Source: a virus
IMG/VR virus record: IMGVR_UViG_3300033146_001659
Location: 1 to 24,383 of that record
Length of the DNA: 24,383 bases
Reading direction: 5' to 3' (one strand)
Part shown: positions 6,372 through 14,199 of the stretch, piece after piece
How positions within the stretch are numbered: the first letter of the stretch is position 1
Layout: each line of letters starts with the position of its first letter
Made by a program: the position numbers and the translations under genes
Notes under the pieces: model-generated
What the model was told of the DNA's origin: nothing
Database searches by the model: none
The model's input: only the letters and a program-made list of their open reading frames with translations

Positions 6372-6938
6372 ATGAGAGCAAATGAATTATATAATACTCG
6401 CTCGATGCTATATGTCAATCCGTTAACTACGGAATCTGATGTTATTGCTTATATGAAGCGTCGGGATGTAGTATTGCGCGAGTATGTTGATATCGAACAC
6501 GAATATACTCGCAATTGGCGTCGCTCGTCATTGTCGGCAATTTTGTTGACTGAGTCATTAGCTAGTGCTCAAAATACATTTCTTACAAAATTTATGAGTT
6601 TTGATGAGTACAACAAACTAAAAATTAAAATAGGAATGCAGGTATCGATATTAAATGCAGAAATAAGTGGTGATAGATTTGATATCTGGGGATTTGTTGA
6701 GCCAAAAATAATAACTGATATTATATATACAGATGATGCAACTATATCTCAATTTGAGTTTAATAATGATCCTGGTGATAGATGGCCCCGGGTTGAAAAC
6801 GCTCAGTATAACGGTAAATTCATATCCCACAGTATATTTTTTGGTAATACAATACGAGCTAGTCGTGCATTAACAACATTATTATTATCAAAACCAGAAG
6901 GAATCGAAATTAAAACTCATTTAATGGATAAGACATAA
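6372..6938 (+). CDS. Unknown protein with degenerate capsid-targeting-like start
   Basis: A 188-residue protein starting MRANELYNTR. The first five residues match the peptide shared by neighbours (MRA-x-E), but the [IL]-x-E cleavage signal is lost at positions 7-9. A related ILLTE occurs near residues 57-61, so a longer propeptide is possible. The rest is mixed alpha/beta with Tyr/Asp-rich stretches and no recognised motif. It begins immediately after the preceding stop and shares its last base with the ATG of the next gene (TAATG). Confidence 0.65.
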   Translation: MRANELYNTRSMLYVNPLTTESDVIAYMKRRDVVLREYVDIEHEYTRNWRRSSLSAILLTESLASAQNTFLTKFMSFDEYNKLKIKIGMQVSILNAEISGDRFDIWGFVEPKIITDIIYTDDATISQFEFNNDPGDRWPRVENAQYNGKFISHSIFFGNTIRASRALTTLLLSKPEGIEIKTHLMDKT

Positions 6939-7948
6939 TGGGCGGGTGGGATTCTACAGCAACACAAGGAACTGTAATTCATCCAAGTACCGTTAAAGTT
7001 GCGATGAACGTAATGCAACGGTATATTGATGGGGTTAATCAATTTGCAGCAAGCAAAGATATCCCACCAATGAAGATAGGAGCCTCGACAGGAAGTTCTG
7101 CGTGGCATGATGAAGACGAAGAAGAAAAAATCTACGGAGACATCGACTTACAAGTTATTGTACCCGAGATAGAAGAACTTGCAAATGCAACCAAGTCCGG
7201 CATCCAGTCATATTGGAACAAATTAACAGACGAGTTTGTTGCTACAGTTAAGCCAGACTTTGTGCATGATGATTCATCGCCAGGTCATCCTATCATTAGC
7301 ATAGGTAATGATGAATGGGTACAAATTGATTTAATGTATCACACTGAAAAGATGTCAGGCTGGGGTAGATATCGTGTAACACCTGAACGTGGATTAAAAG
7401 GGTTATTACATGGTAACTTGTTTTCAGTATTAGGCGACACATTAAAGATGAGCATACAGCACAATGGAGTACAGTTAAAAGTACGAGACAATGCTCGAGT
7501 GTTATATAGTATGCGTAAAAATACAGAGCTCAAAACAGTAACTACAGACATTAATAATTTCATCAAAGACATATTTGATTATGAGTATAAAATTATTGTA
7601 GGGGACGATCCAAGCGAAGCATATTTGGACCAGGAATTAAAGCGTAACCCGGGTATTGACACAAATGATATCAAAGCACATACATTAGTCAATGGTATCA
7701 AAGGGTTAGCAAGGAGTTTTGACTTAAATGATATGTATGGTAAAGGTAGCCTGTCTGACTATTCTAATAGTTCTGAATATTTAAGTGCGTTCTGGACACG
7801 TTACGAAGCAAAAGCAATGAAAGACATCAATTCAGGCAAGCGTGACAAAGCAGCAACAGCCAATGCGAAAGTCAGGGCCGATGCCGATGTTGAAAAAATA
7901 CAAACAGGCCTAGACATGGTCAAAGGATTATTTTACAATGGAAACTAA
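6938..7948 (+). CDS. Second nucleotidyltransferase-fold protein
   Basis: A 336-residue protein with KIGASTGSS (about 46-53), YGDIDLQV (D68, D70) and VQIDLMYH (D131), the GS...D-x-D...D pattern of pol-beta-type nucleotidyltransferases. An acidic insert (WHDEDEEEK) lies between the GS element and the Asp pair. The middle carries helical segments rich in Lys and Asp, and the C-terminus a long Ala/Lys-rich helix. The layout parallels the protein at 5074, so the two may be ancient duplicates or partners. No MR-type peptide is present. The start overlaps the previous stop by one base. The substrate cannot be inferred. Confidence 0.75.
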   Translation: MGGWDSTATQGTVIHPSTVKVAMNVMQRYIDGVNQFAASKDIPPMKIGASTGSSAWHDEDEEEKIYGDIDLQVIVPEIEELANATKSGIQSYWNKLTDEFVATVKPDFVHDDSSPGHPIISIGNDEWVQIDLMYHTEKMSGWGRYRVTPERGLKGLLHGNLFSVLGDTLKMSIQHNGVQLKVRDNARVLYSMRKNTELKTVTTDINNFIKDIFDYEYKIIVGDDPSEAYLDQELKRNPGIDTNDIKAHTLVNGIKGLARSFDLNDMYGKGSLSDYSNSSEYLSAFWTRYEAKAMKDINSGKRDKAATANAKVRADADVEKIQTGLDMVKGLFYNGN

Positions 7949-8180
7949 CGAATTAAATGATGTATTAAAAAATGCAGGATTGCAGAATGAAGAGGAAGAA
8001 TCAGCAGCAGAAGACTTTGATGTGTTGATATGGTTCATGGGTTACATGGGAGGATATTTGCATGCAGATATGCCCGGTTATATAAATGCGATTAAGCGAT
8101 TTATTAAGGAAAACGGGCACCGGATGCCGCCCGATGCACTTAGACAATTTAACCTATATATAAACATGCAGAATAAGTAA
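7938..8180 (+). CDS. Small acidic protein, unknown
   Basis: An 80-residue acidic protein overlapping the end of the nucleotidyltransferase by 11 bases. The N-terminal third is Glu-rich (NEEEESAAEDFD). The middle has an aromatic, Gly-rich stretch (VLIWFMGYMGGYLHAD) too short and polar for a confident membrane segment. The ATG lies in another frame within the upstream gene, which suggests coupled expression. It could act as a partner or inhibitor of the upstream enzyme; nothing in the sequence proves that. Confidence 0.6.
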   Translation: METNELNDVLKNAGLQNEEEESAAEDFDVLIWFMGYMGGYLHADMPGYINAIKRFIKENGHRMPPDALRQFNLYINMQNK

Positions 8181-8186
8181 AATTAA

Positions 8187-8879
8187 ATGCGAATTAATGA
8201 AATATTAACAGAGGGTAAAAATCATCCTGTAATAGTAGTTGACGTACAGCCAGAATATAGTGGCATGAATGACGGTGATGAGGATTCGACGTTTGTTGAA
8301 ATCATCGAGTTTGTGCATAATCAAACCGGCCCTGTGCTTATGCTATTAAACGCAGAGGAAACTGGTATAACTGGTGATACTATAGATGGCGTAAGGCAAT
8401 ACTGGGAAGACACCATTCGTGGAGATGATGGCGAAGAGGATGCCTGGGACGATGAAGAAGATGATTATGCTTATAATGAGCCCGAAGAATTAATTGATTG
8501 GGATCGCTTCACAATACACGACAAAGGTTATGGATATCTCAGATCCTGGTATGATTCGGGAGTACCTGAGCCAGTTATAATCAAAGTAATACGTGAAATG
8601 TACCAGCAAAAAGTGCATAACAGCCGTGAATTATTTGATGGAGATGAATCCGAAACGTATGAAGCAGATATGATACAGCTCATGGGCGAAGAATGGGTTA
8701 GCTATGCAACAGGCGGCGACAACATATCAGTAGGTTGGGCATCTATTTCGATGTTACGCAAATTCAATGGTGCATATATAGTAGGTGGCGGTCGCGACGA
8801 ATGTTTACGTGAAGTTGAGTTACTAATGAATGCCTTCAACATCCGTTACCGTCGTATAGACAGTTTGGTGTACGGTTAA
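8187..8879 (+). CDS. Isochorismatase-like cysteine hydrolase with capsid-targeting-like peptide
   Basis: A 230-residue protein opening MRINEILTE-G, with the [IL]-x-E prohead-protease signal at residues 7-9 followed by Gly, as T4 gp21 prefers. The body starts PVIVVDVQPEY (D19), matching the first strand and catalytic Asp of isochorismatase/nicotinamidase hydrolases. It ends with VGGGRDECLREVELL (C206), matching the family's nucleophile loop. The region between is unusual: an acidic insert (GDDGEEDAWDDEEDD) sits at about 74-90, and the catalytic Lys is not obvious. Members hydrolyse nicotinamide or related amides. The next gene looks like an ADP-ribosyltransferase, which would release nicotinamide, so a shared role is conceivable but unproven. 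Confidence 0.7.
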   Translation: MRINEILTEGKNHPVIVVDVQPEYSGMNDGDEDSTFVEIIEFVHNQTGPVLMLLNAEETGITGDTIDGVRQYWEDTIRGDDGEEDAWDDEEDDYAYNEPEELIDWDRFTIHDKGYGYLRSWYDSGVPEPVIIKVIREMYQQKVHNSRELFDGDESETYEADMIQLMGEEWVSYATGGDNISVGWASISMLRKFNGAYIVGGGRDECLREVELLMNAFNIRYRRIDSLVYG

Positions 8880-9778
8880 TGAGAATACAGGAAATATTAA
8901 ACGAGGATGCGTCCTTCAATACGTTTCTTGATAAATTCAAGCAACAACATGCCAAGTCAATTGCTACAGGGTGCAATAGGAATTATTGCGAAGTGCCAAC
9001 AACAGATTTAGTTGCGTTCGGCAAGGAACACGGATATCAAATTGATAAAGTATATGGTAATTTTGTTGTAGGCGAACCGGAGTTTGCGTTCGAAGACTTT
9101 ACAATATTAGAAAAACAGAATATGAAGTTTAGTTTTTTAGATCCAAATAGTAAAGAAGATAGGATCAAGTTTGCAACAAAGCACAAGTTGATAGACGAGT
9201 TAAAAAAAGTACCGCATTATTGGAACGAGTATAACGGGCAAATTATAGATTTAACAGGACATGCACAGTTTGTGGAAACAGGATTAGCAACTGACTTAAA
9301 TACTAATAGGTACAAAAAAGACATCACCGAGCGACAGGTTTATCGAGGATTAAGTAAACCACATGATACTTCACATGCTGGGCATATTACATGGTATACA
9401 GATGATGAAGCACAAGCAAAACAATACACAGATGGCACCGACGATGGTGTTGTGCTAGTACATGATATACCAGATGCAGTAGTTGAACGTTCATTCGACC
9501 ATGGCTTTAGAACAGAACATACCGAAGTCAAAGCTGATGATTTTGCCGATAGAGTTAAACAAGGAATTATTAGTGCATTCAACAAAGGGTGGATAAGTAA
9601 AGATGCTGCAATGGATTTAGTAGATGAATTATTAGACCTCGAATTATCGAACACATATAAGAAGGTATTTATGTGGTGGCATGATGATGCAACGTTCACT
9701 AATATTTTGAAAAAAGCAGGATATAAAGCTATTCATAACGTAGAGAATGGCATTGATACATATGGGATTATTACATGA
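8879..9778 (+). CDS. Tagged two-domain protein: papain-like region plus ADP-ribosyltransferase-like region
   Basis: A 299-residue protein opening MRIQEILNE-D with the shared peptide and [IL]-x-E site. Residues 30-135 resemble a papain/transglutaminase-like fold: C32/C37 near the start, then HYWNEYNGQIIDLTG (H113, D124). Residues 150-220 resemble an ADP-ribosyltransferase: VYRGL (R156), ITWYTDDEAQAKQY (170-183, in the STS-strand place) and Glu residues at 213 and 216. T4 packs and injects its Alt ADP-ribosyltransferase using a similar peptide, so a host-modifying injected effector is a reasonable reading. Both domain calls rest on short motifs. The start shares a base with the previous stop (TAATG). 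Confidence 0.6.
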   Translation: MRIQEILNEDASFNTFLDKFKQQHAKSIATGCNRNYCEVPTTDLVAFGKEHGYQIDKVYGNFVVGEPEFAFEDFTILEKQNMKFSFLDPNSKEDRIKFATKHKLIDELKKVPHYWNEYNGQIIDLTGHAQFVETGLATDLNTNRYKKDITERQVYRGLSKPHDTSHAGHITWYTDDEAQAKQYTDGTDDGVVLVHDIPDAVVERSFDHGFRTEHTEVKADDFADRVKQGIISAFNKGWISKDAAMDLVDELLDLELSNTYKKVFMWWHDDATFTNILKKAGYKAIHNVENGIDTYGIIT

Positions 9779-10062
9779 GAGCAGAAGAATTTATAACTGA
9801 ACATAGAATGGTGTGGAAGCGTAACCCTCGTACCGGAAAAGTGTCAATCAAGTGGAGATGCGAATCTGGGCCACGCAAGGGTCGTACTGTTCCTGCTGTT
9901 AAAGATTGCAGTGGAGCACCGAACCCTGCCGCCTCACAACGTATGAAAAAAACAAGACAACGTACAAAAGTCCGGGCTGCTAGGAGATCCAGTAAGACAA
10001 AAAGGGTCAACCCTGGCAGTAAATTAGCAACTATGTTAAATAAGGCATCAAAGAAACGATGA
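9775..10062 (+). CDS. Very basic tagged protein, probable DNA-binding head protein
   Basis: A 95-residue protein opening MRAEEFITE-H, the closest match here to the T4 internal-protein peptide EFIAE. The rest is extremely Arg/Lys-rich (RNPRTGKVSIKWRCESG, RKGRT, RTKVRAARRSSKTKR) with two Cys. After cleavage at E9 it would be a small polycation suited to binding packaged DNA, like the T4 internal proteins. I recall similar WKRNP-x-TGK...RCESGPRKGR proteins from other large marine T4-like phages. It overlaps both neighbours by four bases (ATGA). Confidence 0.8.
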   Translation: MRAEEFITEHRMVWKRNPRTGKVSIKWRCESGPRKGRTVPAVKDCSGAPNPAASQRMKKTRQRTKVRAARRSSKTKRVNPGSKLATMLNKASKKR

Positions 10063-11111
10063 TACCACATAAATTTAGTTTATCAGATCGTGAAGAATTA
10101 ACACTATTACAGCAAGAAATTAATAACAGGTCATTTAAAGTTACTGACGTTGCATTACTTAATAAAGTGTTGAGTTTATTAAGAAAATCAAACATTAGCA
10201 ATATTTCTAGGATGGCATTTAATAAAGATTCTGATGGGGCAAAATTTGTTAATCGCCTGTCGGAAATAATAATTGGGTTACCGGTTCCGCTAAATGAAAA
10301 AGTAGAATTTCTACGCAATTACGGCCGTACAAATTATATTGATGCTCTAAAATTATTTGATGGCACCGGCGAAATCAGATCTATGAAAGATTGGTGGACT
10401 GGGTCAGGCATGGCAACAATTATGTTTAAAATGATGATAGATGATCCTGAATTAGTTGGCAAACGAGCAGGTGATGCTGGCCCCGGCGAAGTAGCAATAG
10501 CGGTGTTTCATCGAGATATCGAAGTAGGCACCAATGCAGCCAATGGCTATGATTTACGATATAAATCAGACGAAATTGAAGTCAAAACAAAAGCATCTGA
10601 AATAAGTTCGTCGGGTGGCGGTCGTTGGACATCATATAATGCAGAACCGTTATTAACATATGCAAATTCTAGTAATAGTTTATTAGACCCGGCATTAATA
10701 CCAAAAAAGGTAAATATTAGCTCCACTGGACGAAAAGTTATAGGGTTAGCTGCGGTATTATCTGACCCTCAATATCTTAAAGACCCAGATACCCTGTTAA
10801 CAGTAGCACAGCAAAAATATATAGTGCATCAAGTTTTGAAGATGTCATACCCAGGAGCACCTGATACCGTAATCGAAAAGGCAGTATCGGCATATCCACA
10901 TATTAATGCCACTACTATTGCACCAGCAGCGTTTGAGAGTTATAAAGCTAAACAAAAATTTAAATCAATGTTATTCATGAAAGTAGCCAAAGGAACAGTA
11001 CAAACTATGCATTTTACGGATCTTAATACAGTCATTGATAAATTAAAATTAGGTACATTATATGTTTGCGGCGAGCAACGGGGAATGAGTTTACAGGTAA
11101 CAATACGATGA
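10059..11111 (+). CDS. PD-(D/E)XK-like protein, putative nuclease
   Basis: A 350-residue protein. Residues 141-180 read GPGEVAIAVF (E144), GYDLRYKS (D165) and EIEVKTKAS (E174-V-K176), the E...D...E-x-K series of restriction-like nucleases, followed by a Gly-rich SSSGGGRW loop. The N-terminal third is helical; the C-terminal half has no motif I recognise. It has no MR-type peptide although it lies between two tagged genes with four-base overlaps. It may be a head-associated DNA-processing enzyme or unrelated to packaging. The fold call needs profile or structure comparison. Confidence 0.55.
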   Translation: MIPHKFSLSDREELTLLQQEINNRSFKVTDVALLNKVLSLLRKSNISNISRMAFNKDSDGAKFVNRLSEIIIGLPVPLNEKVEFLRNYGRTNYIDALKLFDGTGEIRSMKDWWTGSGMATIMFKMMIDDPELVGKRAGDAGPGEVAIAVFHRDIEVGTNAANGYDLRYKSDEIEVKTKASEISSSGGGRWTSYNAEPLLTYANSSNSLLDPALIPKKVNISSTGRKVIGLAAVLSDPQYLKDPDTLLTVAQQKYIVHQVLKMSYPGAPDTVIEKAVSAYPHINATTIAPAAFESYKAKQKFKSMLFMKVAKGTVQTMHFTDLNTVIDKLKLGTLYVCGEQRGMSLQVTIR

Positions 11112-12232
11112 GAATTAGTGAAATTTTAACAGAAGCAGCAAAGCCTAAAGTAGGACGCAGTTTACAACATGCTGAAGATTTAGTTATTGTAGATGGGTCG
11201 ACTGGAGCAATGCGGGCATTGGAACACCTCGAACAATTAGCAACATCAGTTGATGATGTAACTATTAAGTTTGACGGCAGTCCTGCTGCATACTTTGGAC
11301 GCAACGAAGCTGGCCATTTTGTATTAACTGACAAGTCGGGCTTTATGGCAAAAGGCTATGACGGCAAAGTAACTGCTCCTGAATCATTAAAGGATATGCT
11401 ATTAAGTAGAGGCAAAGTTGCACCTGATGATAGTAGAAAGCAATTTGCTGGAGCAATGGCAAGTTTATGGGATAAGTTCGAATCGATAGTTGACCCGTCA
11501 TTCAGGGGATATTTATTTGGCGATTTGTTGTATTTTGACACGCCACCTAAGAACAAACATAATGAATTTGAATTCACGCCAAACACAGTTACATATGAAA
11601 TACCAGCAGATACCGATTTAGGAAAACGTATTGCTAACTCGAGTGCAGGTATTGTTGTTCATCATCATATCGATTATGCAGGCACCGAAACGCCAATCAA
11701 AGGGCCAACTAAAGGCATCAAACTAAATAACGGTGTATTAGTAGTCGGTCCAACAACGATAGCCGAAACGCCAGACATTGATTTAGATGGTGTAAACGAT
11801 GCCAAAAAATATGTACAACAACACGCATCAGCAATTGATACGTTGTTAGACGATGCCAAGCTCGCCGCCAACAAAATGAGTGATTTCAAAGCTATATTAT
11901 ATAAGTTTGTTAACCAGCAAGTCAAGACACACGACTTAACGGACCTCAACAATAAATTTGAAAAATGGTTAGAGAGTTCAAAGGTATCGAACAACAAGCA
12001 GACAAAAATATTAGAATACCGTGCAACACAATCGCAAGGTTTTGTAGCAATTTTTGCCACATTAGAAAAGATAATGAAACTCAAGGATCAAGTGATAGAG
12101 AATATGGATTTAGCTAGTCCAATAAAGTCCAGTATAAATGGTGAACGAGGGGGCGAAGGGTATGTCAAAGGTGATATCAAGTTAGTTCCACGAAGTAAGT
12201 TCACCGCAGCAAACATAGCCAAGCATTCTTAA
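11108..12232 (+). CDS. Polynucleotide ligase-like protein with capsid-targeting-like peptide
   Basis: A 374-residue protein. The ATG at 11108 is chosen because it overlaps the previous stop (ATGA) and yields MRISEILTE-A, the shared peptide with an ideal T4-type cleavage site; the longer frame from 11066 only adds residues inside the upstream gene. The body carries covalent nucleotidyltransferase (ligase) motifs: IKFDGSPA (K54-x-D56-G57, motif I), YLFGDLLYFD (motif III-like), GIVVHHH, and near the C-terminus GEGYVK with IKLVPR (motifs IV/V-like). These enzymes form a lysyl-AMP and seal RNA or DNA ends. I think it belongs to an uncharacterised phage family (possibly DUF6267). Head packaging is inferred from the peptide. 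Confidence 0.7.
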   Translation: MRISEILTEAAKPKVGRSLQHAEDLVIVDGSTGAMRALEHLEQLATSVDDVTIKFDGSPAAYFGRNEAGHFVLTDKSGFMAKGYDGKVTAPESLKDMLLSRGKVAPDDSRKQFAGAMASLWDKFESIVDPSFRGYLFGDLLYFDTPPKNKHNEFEFTPNTVTYEIPADTDLGKRIANSSAGIVVHHHIDYAGTETPIKGPTKGIKLNNGVLVVGPTTIAETPDIDLDGVNDAKKYVQQHASAIDTLLDDAKLAANKMSDFKAILYKFVNQQVKTHDLTDLNNKFEKWLESSKVSNNKQTKILEYRATQSQGFVAIFATLEKIMKLKDQVIENMDLASPIKSSINGERGGEGYVKGDIKLVPRSKFTAANIAKHS

Positions 12233-12255
12233 TCGTTGAGTTTTTCGACAGAATG

Positions 12256-12264
12256 ACTAAATAC
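12256..12264 (+). promoter_or_regulatory. Late-promoter-like motif
   Basis: ACTAAATAC lies 54 bases before the ATG at 12319, in an 86-base gap. It shares TAAATAC with the motifs at 12738, 16241 and 20600 and resembles the T4 late promoter TATAAATA. Confidence 0.5.
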
Positions 12265-12318
12265 ATGTACAGTTCACAGCTTCTGAGCGAAGCGATATTC
12301 AAATAGAGGAGAAATATT

Positions 12319-12672
12319 ATGGCTGAACAAGAAAAAGTAAATCCGATTTTCACAAACGAAGCACGTCACTTTAACGGTAAAAGCGTTACCGGTGTTACTA
12401 TCGACCTAGGTGGAGATATGTCCGCAGAACTTGGTCCTAATGATGCAATTCAAACTGCAATTCAAAAGGCTACTTTAGTTGCTACACCGATTTTGATGAG
12501 CGCAGTAGACTTGCCAAATGGTGTTTTTGATATGTATTTTGAAGGTGATTTCCAAAGCATGGGCGAGTTTGGTCCTGCTAGTGATCTTACATTTGCAGAG
12601 TACCTTGCACTTGAAACAGGTGCAGCAGTTACATTCCAAGACCCAGCTAAGTATGGTTTAGTAGCTGAGTAA
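12319..12672 (+). CDS. Small probable structural protein
   Basis: A 117-residue acidic protein without signal peptide or membrane segment. It is rich in Gly, Asp and small residues (TGVTIDLGGDMSAELG) and looks like a compact beta-rich fold. It has a very strong ribosome site (GAGGAGAAATATT before ATG), its own late-promoter-like motif upstream and a strong terminator downstream, so it is probably an abundant late product such as a virion decoration protein. I do not recognise the family. The monocistronic layout contrasts with the overlapping genes upstream. Confidence 0.65.
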   Translation: MAEQEKVNPIFTNEARHFNGKSVTGVTIDLGGDMSAELGPNDAIQTAIQKATLVATPILMSAVDLPNGVFDMYFEGDFQSMGEFGPASDLTFAEYLALETGAAVTFQDPAKYGLVAE

Positions 12673-12695
12673 TCATCTAGTAACATATACATGAT

Positions 12696-12726
12696 AAAGA
12701 AAGGGCGTTTTGCGCCCTTTCTTTTT
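12696..12726 (+). terminator. Strong rho-independent terminator
   Basis: A 12-base perfect stem AAAGAAAGGGCG (12696-12707) / CGCCCTTTCTTT (12713-12724) with a five-base loop runs into a T-stretch. It ends the transcript of the 117-residue gene. Confidence 0.92.
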
Positions 12727-12737
12727 GGCCAAAATAC

Positions 12738-12746
12738 GATAAATAC
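12738..12746 (+). promoter_or_regulatory. Late promoter of the envelope-module operon
   Basis: GATAAATAC lies 26 bases before the ATG at 12773 and directly after a terminator, so the five genes that follow need a promoter here. Confidence 0.65.
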
Positions 12747-12772
12747 TTCAGCAACGGAGCTAGGGCAATTTA

Positions 12773-13819
12773 ATGAAATTAACAATTATTATACTATTAT
12801 GTGTTTTGATGTGTGGCATGCCCTCCTTCGCTTCTCGATATGAAATCCCTAAAAACCAAACAACGTTAGTAGTAGTGTCGAATAAATGCTATGAATATGC
12901 AAAATTATCTCAAATTGATTCAGCTATACATACAGCAATTTCAAGCCAGCCTGATAAAAATTTTAGAATTAAGAAGTTTTATTTGAATTGTCATAATGAT
13001 TGTAGTGAAGCCGAATTAACCAGTCGATTCGATTTAATATGGAAAAAAATATTAAAAATTAATCCAGACTATTTAATAGTAACTGATAATATGTTCTGGG
13101 ATGAGTTTAAATGGGAATTTAGTCAGTTTGCTAAAGACCCTAATAAACGGATCGGAGTATTTAATGTGTATAATAATTCCGAAATCCGGGATGATATTGA
13201 TTGGTTACGCACTCTTAACATAAAGAACATTGTCGTTTCGACATACACAATGAACATTTTTCCTGTTCTTAATTATTTTACAAAAAACGCAGCCGATTAT
13301 AATAATTTTATTATATTACGAGATTCGTGTGCGTATAATTTACAACTTGCAGTAGAAATAAGAAAGCAAATAAAACAGAATAGTGTAACAAATAATGTAT
13401 CTATTATTGAAGTGTATTCGAAACACGACTTAAAACGATTAATAGTAGAATTTCAAGGTATAGGCCAACAATCGGTTATTATTCCGATAATGGACAATTT
13501 AAGCAATAATGATGGTGGGTATATTAGCGTATATGATATTTTTACGATAATCAAACAGCACAATAAAAGACATATTGAGTTGTCGTTGACATATGATGCA
13601 TCACGTTATTTCGGAATATCATATACCTATAATTTAGGACATGACATCGCCGAGTCAGATAACAATATAAAATATTTTTTAACAGAGTTTCCTGCAACAG
13701 CAATCACATTGTTACAAGAAGATACTTATTTAGTTGTGAATAGACAAGAATTGCGTAGGATTTTTAATGGTGAGAAATTATTACGTATAACCAATGACCA
13801 TGTTGACAAGTTTAGGTGA
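12773..13819 (+). CDS. Secreted periplasmic-binding-like protein
   Basis: A 348-residue protein with a signal peptide: a Lys, a hydrophobic core and a cleavage site SFA-S at about residue 20. The mature part has repeated beta-strand/helix units (TTLVVVSN, PDYLIVTDN, RIGVFNVY, NIVVSTYT, FIILRDS, QSVIIPIMDN) of a type 1 periplasmic-binding fold, close in style to the ABC_sub_bind family, with FPATAITLL near the end. No ABC permease or ATPase is nearby, so transport is unlikely. Its partners are probably the two membrane proteins encoded next, for which it may act as a periplasmic sensor. Such a gene in a phage late operon is unusual. Fold inferred from sequence pattern. Confidence 0.65.
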   Translation: MKLTIIILLCVLMCGMPSFASRYEIPKNQTTLVVVSNKCYEYAKLSQIDSAIHTAISSQPDKNFRIKKFYLNCHNDCSEAELTSRFDLIWKKILKINPDYLIVTDNMFWDEFKWEFSQFAKDPNKRIGVFNVYNNSEIRDDIDWLRTLNIKNIVVSTYTMNIFPVLNYFTKNAADYNNFIILRDSCAYNLQLAVEIRKQIKQNSVTNNVSIIEVYSKHDLKRLIVEFQGIGQQSVIIPIMDNLSNNDGGYISVYDIFTIIKQHNKRHIELSLTYDASRYFGISYTYNLGHDIAESDNNIKYFLTEFPATAITLLQEDTYLVVNRQELRRIFNGEKLLRITNDHVDKFR

Positions 13820-13824
13820 AATAA

Positions 13825-14196
13825 ATGATAAACGGTTTTTATAAAATTATAAATGCATGTTACGAGGTTCTTGCTCCATACACAGAGTATTCGTTAGACG
13901 AAAATGAAAATATTGTAAAGACTGAAAAAAATACCGCGTTAGGAACAACCAACTTTGTATATTTTCTTGTTACAATATCTTTGATTTTTTTAGGTGGATT
14001 AATTACTAATGTTGTGTTTACTGGTATGCAGCACGAACACGGAGAAAAAGTATTTCTAAATAAATACAGTATACAACAAATATGCATTGACAATTCAACA
14101 TGGAATGAATGTTACGGGTTTCCGAAAGAAACTACGAGTAGATTATTTTTAGATGTAAATAATCCAATTAAGACGCTGTATATTAAAGAGGATTAA
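13825..14196 (+). CDS. Bitopic membrane protein with Cys-containing C-terminal domain
   Basis: A 123-residue protein with one transmembrane helix at about 44-65 (FVYFLVTISLIFLGGLITNV), an N-terminal segment of about 43 residues and a 57-residue C-terminal part containing C87 and C96, which could form a disulphide outside. The charge pattern weakly favours N-in/C-out. The layout recalls T-type holins and small signalling subunits, but I see no recognisable similarity. It follows the periplasmic-binding-like gene by five bases, with AGGTGA before the ATG. Confidence 0.65.
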   Translation: MINGFYKIINACYEVLAPYTEYSLDENENIVKTEKNTALGTTNFVYFLVTISLIFLGGLITNVVFTGMQHEHGEKVFLNKYSIQQICIDNSTWNECYGFPKETTSRLFLDVNNPIKTLYIKED

Positions 14197-14199
14197 TAC

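Noticed and set aside
9340-9699. 119-codon open frame on the minus strand
   Set aside because: It is the antisense shadow of the papain/ADP-ribosyltransferase-like gene, Ser-rich and without a ribosome site.
11066-11107. N-terminal extension of the ligase-like protein
   Set aside because: It lies within the upstream gene, has no ribosome site and would hide the MRISEILTE start shared with neighbouring genes.
11674-12084. 136-codon open frame on the minus strand
   Set aside because: It is the antisense shadow of the ligase-like gene, with no promoter or ribosome site and no recognisable motifs.
12773-13819. Part of an ABC transporter
   Set aside because: No permease or ATPase gene is nearby and the downstream membrane proteins have only one span each.
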